Numbered from the stretch's first letter, positions 1-8,712 are shown. The stretch is DNA of 14,695 nt from Thermoplasmata archaeon (GCA_021831005.1 JAKBNO010000023.1:1-14695), one strand, 5' to 3'. The notes: a model not told the origin generated them from the letters alone. Program-made: numbers and translations.

Positions 1-2976
1 GGAGAGGATGGAAGCATGGCTGACATATACACCATCAATCTAGGAAACGGACGGATCAAGAGAATAACCTACCTGTGCGGAAGAAGCACCAGCAGGAGGA
101 TGTACACAGACATTGCTGGATGGACTCCATCGGGAGAGGTGGTCGTTACAACTGATTCCCAGAGTCCTTTTGGTGCACTAACCGAACTCTACTCTGTAAA
201 CCCGGAGGGGGGGCACATGAAGAAACTGCCATATGGACCAGCCATTCACATTATGTTCACGGATGATGGTGTTGCCATAGGGAGGCACACAATCGACATG
301 CCCCACTGGAAGAAGTATCAGGGCGGTCAGTCCGGCGTAATATGGAGTTCTGAAGGAAATAAGGGGTTCAAGAGGATAGTGGACATCAAGCACCACGTAT
401 CTTCACCATTCTACATGAATCACAGGCTTTATTTTATTACTGACAAGGACGGCACTGGAAATATCTATTCAGTCAATTCAGAGGGAGGTGGGCTGAAAAG
501 ACACACCGAATTCAACGAATACTATGTCAGGAACGCTAAGTCGGACGGAGAGAAATGTGTTTTCCAGATGGGGGGCGATATTTACCTCTATGACCCGCTG
601 TCAGAAAGATCGAACAGAATAGTGCCGGTCGTGCTCGCCTCACCTGACAACATTGAGGAAAAGTTTGTGGATGTTTCAAAGTTCCTTGGATACATGTCAT
701 CCGACGCCACCGGCGACAACATATCTATTGTCGCCAGAGGGCGCGCTTTTGTTACCCCCTTCGCTCCGGGGTTTGTACACGAAATCGGAACCTCCAAGGA
801 AAGAGTGAAATTTCCCACGAGGGTAAACTCCTCAAAGCTGGTATACGTATCCGACAGAGACGGAGAGGACGATCTATATGTTGTAGATTTATTGAATTCA
901 GACACCGCAAAAATCCAACTGGCCAGAGGAATAGTCGAATCGATTTCGGTATCACCATCGGGCAACAAGGCACTAGTAACGACCAACAGAGGTGAGTTGT
1001 CTCTCGTAAGAGTGGGGGTGAAGAGGAAAGAAAAGATTTCTGTAGTAGACAGGAGCAACACCGGGATAATTTCGAATCCAACTTGGTCGAGTGATGAAAC
1101 TCTCGCTGCATATTCTGTTCCAATCAGGAATGTCTTTGGCAGGGGACCATCAAGTATCATCTGTTTATTTTCGGAGAAAGAAAAGAGGGTGATTGAAGTA
1201 ACAGAACCCGGTTCACACGATTATTGTCCCTCCTTTTCAAAGGACGGTGATTTCTTGTACTTTCTCTCGGACAGAAATCTGGATCCGACCCCCGATAATC
1301 TCGTTTTTGATCTATCATTCCAAGTTACGAGTCTGCCTATGGTGGTTCCCTTGAACGAAGTTTCACTGAAGAGACTTGACAATCTTCCCTCTAGTCCCGC
1401 TAATAATCAAAAGGAAGAGAGAAAGGAAAAGGAATTCCCTCTCACGGAACTCAAAGAGAGGACAAGATCGTTGAGAGTTAAGGTCTCAAATTACGAGAAA
1501 TTATCGGCGTGTAATGGAGGAGTCCTTTTGCTGGAAATTCCCGTGGAAGGAATGTCAAGATTCTCTCTCTTTAGCAGAGAAAAGAGAACGGGAAAGTTGA
1601 TCAAATTCAACCCGGTAGATCAGAAAACGGAAACGGTAATGGAGGGGGTTTCAGATTTTGTCGTTTCAGGAGATGGGAGCACAGTTTTCGTCAAGGACAA
1701 GGACTCCTGTATTTCAAAGATAAGAGTTGATCAACCTTTGGGAGAGAGAGCCAGAGAGGGGAGTTCACACAAGTTCGATTACGCCAGATTGAAGCTCAAA
1801 GTTACTTCTAGAGATGAATGGGAACAGATGTTCTCTGAGACGAAGAGACTGGTAAGAGAGAACTACTGGAATGAGAAGAAAATGGACAGGATGCACAGTG
1901 AAGCATCAAAAAAGTATGACGCCTTTGTACGTCGCGTTTCCACGAGGTTTGAACTCTCTGACGTCCTCCGAGAATTTCAGGGTGAATTCTGTACATCTCA
2001 CTCTTACGAAATCGGTGGGGATCTCTCGCACTCAAATTCCGTGCCAGTAGGGAAGCTGGGAATCGACCTCGATTTCGGAAGAGAGGGATACAAAGTTAAG
2101 CACATATTAAAGGCTAACCTGACGAACGAAGGAGAAAAATCTCCTTCTTTTCTCGCATCAGAACCCCTAAGAGAGGGAGACCGGATCGTTTCTCTCAACT
2201 TCAAACCACTGAATGAAGTGTATTCGCTAGATAAGCTGCTCCTCAACAGGACGGATGACATCGTGGCACTAGAGGTTCAGAGAGGAGAAAAGAGATTCAT
2301 CTCCTATTTAAGGACGACGAACGATGACAAGAGGCTTCGCTACAGAGAATGGGTGGAACGGAACAGGGAAGAAGTACACACGAGGACTGGCGGGAAGGTC
2401 GGATATGTTCACATCCCCGACATGGGGTTCTCTGGATTTTCGGAGTTTGCGAGACTCTATCCAGACGAATCGAAGAAGGATGCCCTGATCGTAGACGTGA
2501 GATACAATGGAGGCGGATTCGTATCACAACTACTCCTGGAAAAGCTCGCCAAGAGGAGAATCGGGTACGACGTACCGAGGAGAGGAGAGATAGAGTCATA
2601 TCCCGCGTATTCAGTGAATGGCCCTATCGTTGAACTTGTCGACGAAAACGCGGGTTCGGACGGCGATATTTTCACCCACGCGTTCAAGCTCTTCAACTTA
2701 GGTCCGGTCATAGGAACACGGACTTGGGGAGGGGTAGTTGGCATAAGCCCCCGTCATTCCTTGGTTGACGGTACGATCGTGACCCAGCCAGAGTTCGCAT
2801 TCTGGTTCAAGGATGTTGGGTATGGAGTTGAAAACTACGGGACTGATCCCACTATCGAGGTGCAAAACACTCCGGACGACTGGGGAAAAGGGAGAGATTC
2901 CCAGCTTGAAAGGGGAATCCAGACGGCATTGGAACTTCTGAAGGATTATGATGGAAGAGTTAAACCACCAACGTAG
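1..2976 (+). CDS. tri: Tricorn core protease, 5'-truncated by the window edge
   Basis: Cytosolic serine protease that forms large hexameric complexes and cuts peptides released by the proteasome into short pieces. The reading frame is open from base 1; the first ATG (16) is internal, because residues after it align with about residue 70 of Thermoplasma tricorn, so roughly 70-85 N-terminal residues lie outside the window. Counting from that ATG (986 residues): six- and seven-bladed propellers fill about 1-590, then the C1, PDZ (about 677-771) and C2 domains. The catalytic tetrad is complete: S661-H662 in TSHSYE, S881 in AGSDGD, E939 in GVENYG. The H-S (219) and S-E (58) spacings equal those of T. 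acidophilum H746, S965 and E1023. D852 matches D936, the residue giving basic P1 preference, and the oxyanion loop YNGGGF is at 830-835. Intact as far as seen; it lies just upstream of a peptide importer operon. Confidence 0.96.
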   Translation, partial: GEDGSMADIYTINLGNGRIKRITYLCGRSTSRRMYTDIAGWTPSGEVVVTTDSQSPFGALTELYSVNPEGGHMKKLPYGPAIHIMFTDDGVAIGRHTIDMPHWKKYQGGQSGVIWSSEGNKGFKRIVDIKHHVSSPFYMNHRLYFITDKDGTGNIYSVNSEGGGLKRHTEFNEYYVRNAKSDGEKCVFQMGGDIYLYDPLSERSNRIVPVVLASPDNIEEKFVDVSKFLGYMSSDATGDNISIVARGRAFVTPFAPGFVHEIGTSKERVKFPTRVNSSKLVYVSDRDGEDDLYVVDLLNSDTAKIQLARGIVESISVSPSGNKALVTTNRGELSLVRVGVKRKEKISVVDRSNTGIISNPTWSSDETLAAYSVPIRNVFGRGPSSIICLFSEKEKRVIEVTEPGSHDYCPSFSKDGDFLYFLSDRNLDPTPDNLVFDLSFQVTSLPMVVPLNEVSLKRLDNLPSSPANNQKEERKEKEFPLTELKERTRSLRVKVSNYEKLSACNGGVLLLEIPVEGMSRFSLFSREKRTGKLIKFNPVDQKTETVMEGVSDFVVSGDGSTVFVKDKDSCISKIRVDQPLGERAREGSSHKFDYARLKLKVTSRDEWEQMFSETKRLVRENYWNEKKMDRMHSEASKKYDAFVRRVSTRFELSDVLREFQGEFCTSHSYEIGGDLSHSNSVPVGKLGIDLDFGREGYKVKHILKANLTNEGEKSPSFLASEPLREGDRIVSLNFKPLNEVYSLDKLLLNRTDDIVALEVQRGEKRFISYLRTTNDDKRLRYREWVERNREEVHTRTGGKVGYVHIPDMGFSGFSEFARLYPDESKKDALIVDVRYNGGGFVSQLLLEKLAKRRIGYDVPRRGEIESYPAYSVNGPIVELVDENAGSDGDIFTHAFKLFNLGPVIGTRTWGGVVGISPRHSLVDGTIVTQPEFAFWFKDVGYGVENYGTDPTIEVQNTPDDWGKGRDSQLERGIQTALELLKDYDGRVKPPT

Positions 2977-3076
2977 ATGGGGTAGCCTGCTGAATTTGAG
3001 TCCTCGAAAATTGGACAAACTATGTCATAAGATTAATTTGAGAATTTTGGGTGGCCGAAGGTCAGTGTCGAAACCA

Positions 3077-3108
3077 CAGATTTTTTCTGAATTTCTAAAT
3101 TCAATCTG
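3077..3108. promoter_or_regulatory. Nested inverted repeat upstream of the dpp-like promoter
   Basis: Outer arms CAGATT (3077-3082) and AATCTG (3103-3108) enclose inner arms GAATTT (3089-3094) and AAATTC (3097-3102), all exactly complementary, with a two-base loop and a six-base bulge on the left side. It ends 8 bases before the TATA box of the transporter operon, the usual place for an archaeal activator or BRE-overlapping operator. It could also act as the tricorn terminator. The dyad is seen; the role is inferred. Confidence 0.35.
3081..3086 (+). terminator. Possible oligo-T terminator after the tricorn gene
   Basis: Run of six T about 105 bases after the tricorn stop codon and before the next TATA box. 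Archaeal RNA polymerase can terminate at oligo-T without a hairpin. The run lies inside a larger inverted repeat, so it may instead belong to a regulatory site. Confidence 0.3.
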
Positions 3109-3116
3109 CGAAAAAA

Positions 3117-3125
3117 TTATAAATA
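3117..3125 (+). promoter_or_regulatory. TATA box of the dpp-like operon
   Basis: TTATAAATA, an almost ideal archaeal box A, preceded by a purine-rich AAAAAA stretch that could serve as BRE. Its centre is about 24 bases before the GTG start at 3145, so transcription should begin at or within a base or two of that codon, giving a leaderless mRNA. No Shine-Dalgarno is present before the GTG, in keeping with this. Confidence 0.75.
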
Positions 3126-3144
3126 GAGTTACCATCCATTTGCA

Positions 3145-4122
3145 GTGAATCCTTATCTTATAGGTCGCAAGATTATACAGGCATTCGTTCTCGCAATCCT
3201 TGTCGCTGCTGTCATTTATGTCGTTTATAGACTGATGCCAGGAAATCCCGCCGAACTTCTGATGTTTGGTGCTACCCACAAGGCCGGTCTTTCTGCCCAG
3301 AAGCTCAAGTCGGTCGAGGCATCGCTAGGACTTGCAGGAGGAAAATGGAACCCCGTTAACTTCTTCATATACATGAGGGACATGTTCACGTTCAATTTTG
3401 GATACGACTACTTTCAGAATCTTTCGGTGTGGGACATCATTAAGATAGCCCTGCCCTACACCTTTCTCCTGTTTGGAGTGGCTGGAGTGCTTGCCTTTAT
3501 TATCGGTATCCCCCTTGGAATAGTGACGTCATGGGTAAGAGGGACGAGGAAGGAGTCGGGTCTGATTTCTTCTGCGAACGTGCTCAATGCCATTCCCTTC
3601 TTTGTTCTGGCCGTAGTCCTCGTGTTGTATTTAACGGCTCTGTATCCGATCTTCCCTGTAAACGAGACTTATCTTCAGCTATCCTGGCTGAGGACAAATC
3701 CCCTGAAGGTAGCATATTATCTGTTCCTACCCGTCACTTCTCTGGTGGTAATTGAGGGGTCGGCTCACCTCCTGACGACCAGGGCAGCCATGGTTGGAAT
3801 ACTAGGAGAGGATTATATCGGAACGGCGAGGGCAAAGGGGGTTACTGAAGGAAACGTGATGTTTCACCACGCGGCCAGAAATGCTATGATTCCAATCAGC
3901 ACCAGGATAGCTCTCGAACTGGCGCTGCTCATGAGTGGAGCGGTAATTGTTGAAATAATTTTTTCATATCCGGGGATAGGGCATCTTCTCTACAACGCCA
4001 CCCTTGAGCTCGATTATCCGCTTGCCGAAGGTGCGCTCTTCGTGATCTCTCTTGTAACTATCATAACCTATTCTGGAGTCGACTTCATCCACGCGTGGTT
4101 AGATCCCAGGATAAAACTGTAA
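3145..4122 (+). CDS. dppB: DppB/OppB-type peptide ABC transporter permease
   Basis: Membrane permease of an oligopeptide/dipeptide-type ABC importer, 325 residues, normal for the family. The first helix (about 9-29) is followed by RLMPGNPAELL, the usual DppB N-terminal signature after helix 1. The cytoplasmic EAA coupling motif EDYIGTARAKG is at 222-232, with the family-typical AARNAMIP shortly after; SYPGIGHLLYNA near the C-terminus and a final LDPRI are also typical. About six membrane segments are evident. The GTG start is chosen because the strong TATA box sits about 24 bases upstream and no in-frame ATG gives the complete first helix. First gene of a four-gene operon; the next gene starts 9 bases after the stop. 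Substrate is not shown by the sequence: peptides are likeliest from the family and from the tricorn neighbour, but other DppB-like systems carry nickel or sugars. Confidence 0.92.
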   Translation: MNPYLIGRKIIQAFVLAILVAAVIYVVYRLMPGNPAELLMFGATHKAGLSAQKLKSVEASLGLAGGKWNPVNFFIYMRDMFTFNFGYDYFQNLSVWDIIKIALPYTFLLFGVAGVLAFIIGIPLGIVTSWVRGTRKESGLISSANVLNAIPFFVLAVVLVLYLTALYPIFPVNETYLQLSWLRTNPLKVAYYLFLPVTSLVVIEGSAHLLTTRAAMVGILGEDYIGTARAKGVTEGNVMFHHAARNAMIPISTRIALELALLMSGAVIVEIIFSYPGIGHLLYNATLELDYPLAEGALFVISLVTIITYSGVDFIHAWLDPRIKL

Positions 4123-4129
4123 GGTGATC
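4123..4129 (+). promoter_or_regulatory. Shine-Dalgarno GGTGATC before the second permease
   Basis: GGTGATC directly follows the dppB stop and ends 2 bases before ATG 4132. It is fully complementary to the conserved 3' end of archaeal 16S rRNA, so this internal operon gene uses SD-led initiation, whereas the first gene of the operon appears leaderless. Confidence 0.75.
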
Positions 4130-4131
4130 AA

Positions 4132-6420
4132 ATGAGAGAGAGTGGAACTGCGAGATCCGACCCCCAATCCGAGAAGGAAAGATTGAGACAACTACGAAGA
4201 AGAAGGATCGGTTTTCAGGTTAGCAGGTTCAGGAAAACGTGGAATATTTACTACAGGAACGCCTACGGAAAGGTTGGATTCTACATCCTCCTCTTCTTCG
4301 TGGTAGTGACAATACTCTCTCCCGTTCTCATACTTCACAAAGACCCGAGCAGCTACATAGCCCCGACGATAGACACGACCGTTCCGAGCCTGCTTTCACA
4401 CTACTACGTTGGAAATGATACCGCCAGGCAGAATCAGATATCTTCGTACGGTTCATCTGCCACAGTATCGGGTAGCAACTACGTTTATACGATTAATGCT
4501 GATGGTCAGATAAAGGCACTAAAACTTTTCACCAATTCCTCAAGCACAACGGGCAGAGTGTTTGACCTGACCAACGTGAGTATAGGTGGATCCACACCCA
4601 TCTCTATGTCCGTCTTCACGCTGGTTCAGTCGGTAAACGTGGTCACCTACGAGGAGACTCTCTCAAATTATATTCTGGTGGCAACCTCTTCTGGAATCAT
4701 CAATCTAACGAGGATTTCAGACGTCAACTCCAACGGTGCCCTTATTGCCCCTCACCCAGTTATCTGGCAGAGCACAACTCTTCATAATTCCTCCTTCGTT
4801 CTTCCTCCCATTAGCACCGTCCTGCCAATCGACCAGTCCAACATTCCTGCAATACCTTTTTACAGCGCTTCCTCCAGCCTATCCGGCTCGGGATCGAATG
4901 TCGGAAGGATTTTCGCAGTCACGAAGAGCACCACAAATTCCAGTTACTATCTGACGGAAATCATGGACAGCGGCCTCTCAGTGGCGTGGACGGAAAGGCT
5001 TCCCGTCTCATCTCCGCCTAGCGGTATGCAAGTGTACGGTGCTTTCTTTGCGTACAGCGGACCCCAGCTTGTGGTGGTTACCGACCAGAATTCCATGTAT
5101 GCATACCGCATGAACGGCTCTCTTGCTTGGCAGAACAATATAACGGGGGTATCGTACACCGGGAACGTGTTTATACCGCAGGACTATCAGAGGAGCCCTA
5201 GGAGCTACAATTCCATCCTCGCCACTGCAAATGGGACCTCTTCCAGCGTGCTATATGCAGTGAACGCTTCGGATGGAGCAGCCACTTCCATATTTCAGTC
5301 GTCCTCTCCTTCGATGACTGCAATCTCCTCATCCCCAGGCAGCACGGGATTTCCGTCTACAGTGGCCGCAATAGTGGGTAACGACATCTACATTCTCAAC
5401 GGACCGAATCATCTACAAGAGAAGCTATCCCTTGCGTCCGGAGCTGGTAGTTATGGATACAATCCTCTCTACGACCCCCTATCTGATACCTTTATCATCT
5501 CTACGTCAAGTGGGAGCCTCTATTCGCTGTCAAGGAGTCTTGGAAACAACCCATTCACGTGGGGTCTTGAGGCCCCCACATCCTTAAAGGGGATCTCTCG
5601 GCCGTATCTCATACTGAACGCAGCCACCGGGCTTGAGGCCATCACGTTCAGGGCAGAAAACGGGTATGTCTACGTGTACTCGGGAAACGGGAAAGTAATC
5701 AATCCAATTCCACCCACGTTCCACACCCCTTCTGGCAACATCTTTCCCCTGGGTACAAACACTGCAGGTAACGACGTATGGAGTCAATTCATCGCGAGCT
5801 TCCCAACCGATTGGTTGGTGGGGATCTCGGTTGGACTGATTGGAATCGTTGTCGCGGTTATTTTCGGGATTTTTATAGGCTACTATAGGGGGTTCATCTC
5901 CGTTGTTCTGGACATCATAACCCTCACTGTATTCCTAATACCGTTCCTCGCCCTGCTCATTGCACTGACATCCGTGATCAAGCCCTCCCTTACCAACGTG
6001 ATATGGATACTGAGTTTCACTGGGTGGCCCTTCATCACATTCACAATACTGGGTATAATCAGAAGCCTCAAACAAAGGCTGTTCGTGGACGCAGCCAGAG
6101 TCTCCGGGGCGGGAACTCTTCAGATCATGAGGAGGCACATGATGCCCAACATTCTCCCGCTCCTCAGCTATTTGATTTCGCTGAGTATAAGTGGTGCTAT
6201 AGGGGCAATCGCCACTCTCCAGTTCTTGGGTCTTGTACCCATCACCATTCAAACCTGGGGTGCAATGCTCAACTCACTTGAGGAAAACTTCTTCCTGGCT
6301 GCAACCGCTCCCTGGTGGGTACTTCCCCCCACGATAGCGCTTACCCTATTTGTGATGGGGTTCATATTCGTTTCTAGGGGGATAGATGAAGTGGTGAATC
6401 CAAGACTGAGGAGTAGATGA
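4132..6420 (+). CDS. dppC: DppC-type permease with a large extracytoplasmic propeller-like insertion
   Basis: Second membrane permease of the importer, 762 residues against about 280-330 for ordinary DppC. A basic cytoplasmic N-terminus (LRRRR at 21-25) leads to helix 1 at about 48-68. About 465 residues (roughly 71-535) then lie outside the membrane before the DppC motif resumes with FPLGTNTAGND (538-548, the family's HPLGTDxxGRD). Five or so helices follow from about 562, with the EAA motif DAARVSGAG at 653-661 and a terminal VNPRL. The insertion is rich in Ser, Thr and Asn. It has repeated strand pairs such as NYVYTINADG, SMYAYRMNGSL, VLYAVNASDG, DIYILNG, SLYSLSR and YVYVYSGNG, the look of PQQ-like/WD-type propeller blades. 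It carries about nine N-x-S/T sequons; its predicted outside location would allow glycosylation. Ends in a 4-base ATGA overlap with the ATPase gene. The domain may bind substrate or sense the surface; that is inference. Confidence 0.9.
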   Translation: MRESGTARSDPQSEKERLRQLRRRRIGFQVSRFRKTWNIYYRNAYGKVGFYILLFFVVVTILSPVLILHKDPSSYIAPTIDTTVPSLLSHYYVGNDTARQNQISSYGSSATVSGSNYVYTINADGQIKALKLFTNSSSTTGRVFDLTNVSIGGSTPISMSVFTLVQSVNVVTYEETLSNYILVATSSGIINLTRISDVNSNGALIAPHPVIWQSTTLHNSSFVLPPISTVLPIDQSNIPAIPFYSASSSLSGSGSNVGRIFAVTKSTTNSSYYLTEIMDSGLSVAWTERLPVSSPPSGMQVYGAFFAYSGPQLVVVTDQNSMYAYRMNGSLAWQNNITGVSYTGNVFIPQDYQRSPRSYNSILATANGTSSSVLYAVNASDGAATSIFQSSSPSMTAISSSPGSTGFPSTVAAIVGNDIYILNGPNHLQEKLSLASGAGSYGYNPLYDPLSDTFIISTSSGSLYSLSRSLGNNPFTWGLEAPTSLKGISRPYLILNAATGLEAITFRAENGYVYVYSGNGKVINPIPPTFHTPSGNIFPLGTNTAGNDVWSQFIASFPTDWLVGISVGLIGIVVAVIFGIFIGYYRGFISVVLDIITLTVFLIPFLALLIALTSVIKPSLTNVIWILSFTGWPFITFTILGIIRSLKQRLFVDAARVSGAGTLQIMRRHMMPNILPLLSYLISLSISGAIGAIATLQFLGLVPITIQTWGAMLNSLEENFFLAATAPWWVLPPTIALTLFVMGFIFVSRGIDEVVNPRLRSR

Positions 6421-8693
6421 CCTTGACCAATCCAATCACAAGAGAGGAAAACGACGAGTCCTGGAATGGGCCCCTTGTTTCATTCAGGAATTTTGGAGTA
6501 AACTTCAAGACCTTTGATGGTACCCTTACTGCCCTAGAGGAAGTCGATATAGACGTTTATCGGGGTGAGACCGTCGGAATAATAGGTGAGAGCGGGTGCG
6601 GCAAGACCACCCTTGCAACTTCTATCATGGGGCTAGTTGCTGACAATGGAATAGTACAAGGAGAGGTGAGACTGAAGGGCGAGATAGTTGCCGATTCGGA
6701 GAAATCTGGCGTCAACTATAGAAAGCTCAAAAGGAAAGAAAGAAGGATGCTAAGTGAAAAATTGATCAACTTGAGGTGGAAGGAAGCTTCAATGGTTTTT
6801 CAGGGTTCTATGAACGCATTCAACCCTGCGTACACGATAGAAAAACAGATTGGTGAAGTCTTCAAGATACACACCAACCTCACTACCGGTGAGATAAGAC
6901 AAAGGATCATTCAGGTCTTGGAGGAGGCAGGACTGAATTCATCGGTTCTAAAGGCATTCCCCCACGAACTTAGCGGCGGAATGAAGCAGAGGGCAGTCTT
7001 AGCGATGGCTCTGGCACTATCTCCGTCGGTGATAATAGCGGATGAACCTACGACGGGACTTGATGTTGTAATTCAGGCCAAGATAATTCACGAATTAAAG
7101 AGGATCAAGAACGAGTCAAAGAAAGCGATGATAGTCGTGTCCCACGACATAGGGGTGGTGTCACAACTGGCAGAGAAAGTTGTGGTTCTGTATGCGGGGC
7201 GCATAATGGAAATTGGCAACACCTGGGACGTGTATCAGAGACCGCTCAACCCCTATACGCTTGCCCTAATGAGAAGTTACCCATCGCTCGAGAAGTCGCG
7301 CAGAAGAATGGAGGGTATCCCCGGCGCAACTCCCCCACCGTATGCTGAGCGGAAAGGATGTCTTTTCGCCGACAGATGTGAGTTTGCTGATAACAGATGC
7401 ATAGAAGAGAAACCGGAACTGAGGGAGATGGACCCAGGGCGTTTCACCAGATGTCATCATGCGGAAAAACTGAAGGAGTTGAGTCCTGAATCAGAAAAAG
7501 AGGTGGAGATGCTCTCTTCTCCGATCATTGAAGAGGAGGATGTTATAGTAAGACTGGAGGGGGTAAAGGAGTACTTCACACTCAGAACAAGCGCAGGGGG
7601 TTCCCTTTTCTCTAAAGAGTTTGGCTCCAAGTATGTCAGGGCGGTAGATGATCTGACCATTGACATAAGGAGAGGGGAGATATTCGGTGTGATCGGCGAG
7701 AGCGGATCAGGAAAAACAACTCTAGGAAGAGTCATAATAAAACTACTCGACGCAACGTCCGGTAGAGTGACATACTTCCATCATGGATCGGACGGTGTTC
7801 AATCTCTAGAACACGATATACACCCCGGTCTAGACGTAAGAAAGCCAGAACATGGAACGAAACGGGAGAGGAAAGCCACTCGAACACCCTCCACAATAGA
7901 AATAACATCTGCAAAAGAGAAGGATCAGACGATCAGGGCATTCAGAAGGTTTTCACAGTTGATTTTCCAGGATCCGTACGATTCAATTGATCCCAAGATG
8001 TCTGTTTATGATGTGGTCAACGAGCCATTAATAGCACACAGAGTCACGAAGGATCCACTGGAATCAAGGGATATGATTGCCAGCGCTCTATCAACCGTTC
8101 ATCTGATACCTCCCGAGAACTTCTTTGAGAGATTCTCTCACGAGCTATCTGGAGGAGAGCGTCAGAGGGTTACCGCAGCGCGCGCACTTGTGCTCAGACC
8201 GGAATTCATAATAATGGACGAACCAATTTCAATGCTTGACGTTTCCTTGAGGGCAGGTTTCATGAATCTCATTCTTGAGATGAGGAAAAATTTTGAGATA
8301 TCCGTACTGTACATCACGCACGATCTGGCATCAGCGAGGTACGTTTGCGACAGGCTCCTCGTCCTGTATCTTGGCGTTGGAGTGGAGAGTGGGAATACAG
8401 AGGACGTTGTCAGGAACCCTGCCCATCCATACACCAGGGCCCTTCTCAATGCGGTTCCCAAGCCCACTCCCGACTGGAATCCGGGTGCCGTAGAGATAAT
8501 TGGCGAGATTGGAAATGCCATTGACGTTCCCAAGGGTTGCAGATTCTATCGGAGATGTGTCTACGCTCAAGAAGTCTGCAGGGACACTCCTCCTCCAAGA
8601 ATGGATCTCGAAAAAAACCACTGGTACCTGTGTCACTTTAATCTGGATCAACTGAAGAAGATTCACGAAGGCACTGAGAATAGGAGTGAATAG
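6417..8693 (+). CDS. Fused DppD-DppF peptide ABC transporter ATPase
   Basis: One 758-residue polypeptide carrying both nucleotide-binding domains of a Dpp-type importer, which are usually two separate proteins of about 320-340 residues. First half: Walker A GESGCGKTT 57-65, Q-loop Q129, signature LSGGMKQ 185-191, Walker B VIIADEP 205-211, H-loop H243. Second half: Walker A GESGSGKTT 427-435, Q518, LSGGERQR 577-584, Walker B FIIMDEP 597-603, H635. Both active sites look complete. Each half ends in the oligopeptide-transporter C-terminal domain with cysteines at 315, 321, 328, 346 and at 708, 714, 721, 739; the spacing C-x5-C-x6-C-x17-C is the same in both and fits a [4Fe-4S] cluster as reported for Dpp-type ATPases. 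The second domain has about 38 extra polar, basic residues between Walker A and Q-loop (about 453-505). GAGGAG (6408-6413) precedes ATG 6417, and translation is probably coupled to the permease by the ATGA overlap. Confidence 0.95.
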   Translation: MTLTNPITREENDESWNGPLVSFRNFGVNFKTFDGTLTALEEVDIDVYRGETVGIIGESGCGKTTLATSIMGLVADNGIVQGEVRLKGEIVADSEKSGVNYRKLKRKERRMLSEKLINLRWKEASMVFQGSMNAFNPAYTIEKQIGEVFKIHTNLTTGEIRQRIIQVLEEAGLNSSVLKAFPHELSGGMKQRAVLAMALALSPSVIIADEPTTGLDVVIQAKIIHELKRIKNESKKAMIVVSHDIGVVSQLAEKVVVLYAGRIMEIGNTWDVYQRPLNPYTLALMRSYPSLEKSRRRMEGIPGATPPPYAERKGCLFADRCEFADNRCIEEKPELREMDPGRFTRCHHAEKLKELSPESEKEVEMLSSPIIEEEDVIVRLEGVKEYFTLRTSAGGSLFSKEFGSKYVRAVDDLTIDIRRGEIFGVIGESGSGKTTLGRVIIKLLDATSGRVTYFHHGSDGVQSLEHDIHPGLDVRKPEHGTKRERKATRTPSTIEITSAKEKDQTIRAFRRFSQLIFQDPYDSIDPKMSVYDVVNEPLIAHRVTKDPLESRDMIASALSTVHLIPPENFFERFSHELSGGERQRVTAARALVLRPEFIIMDEPISMLDVSLRAGFMNLILEMRKNFEISVLYITHDLASARYVCDRLLVLYLGVGVESGNTEDVVRNPAHPYTRALLNAVPKPTPDWNPGAVEIIGEIGNAIDVPKGCRFYRRCVYAQEVCRDTPPPRMDLEKNHWYLCHFNLDQLKKIHEGTENRSE

Positions 8694-8698
8694 GATCT

Positions 8699-8703
8699 AG
8701 GAG
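8699..8703 (+). promoter_or_regulatory. Shine-Dalgarno AGGAG supporting a TTG start
   Basis: AGGAG lies 9 bases before TTG 8713. An in-frame TAG at 8698-8700 excludes any start further upstream, and the first in-frame ATG lies inside the first membrane helix, so TTG is the best start for the small membrane protein. Confidence 0.55.
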
Positions 8704-8712
8704 TTATACCCA

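Noticed and set aside
16..18. ATG at 16 as the start of the tricorn gene
   Set aside because: The frame is open to base 1 and the downstream residues align with the interior of known tricorn, so the true start is outside the window.
588..1160. Minus-strand open frame of 190 codons inside the tricorn gene
   Set aside because: It is antisense to well-conserved tricorn propeller sequence and its translation has no recognisable motif; a shadow frame.
8162..8666. Minus-strand open frames of 111-123 codons inside the ATPase gene
   Set aside because: They are antisense to the second ATP-binding domain, whose motifs are plain on the plus strand.
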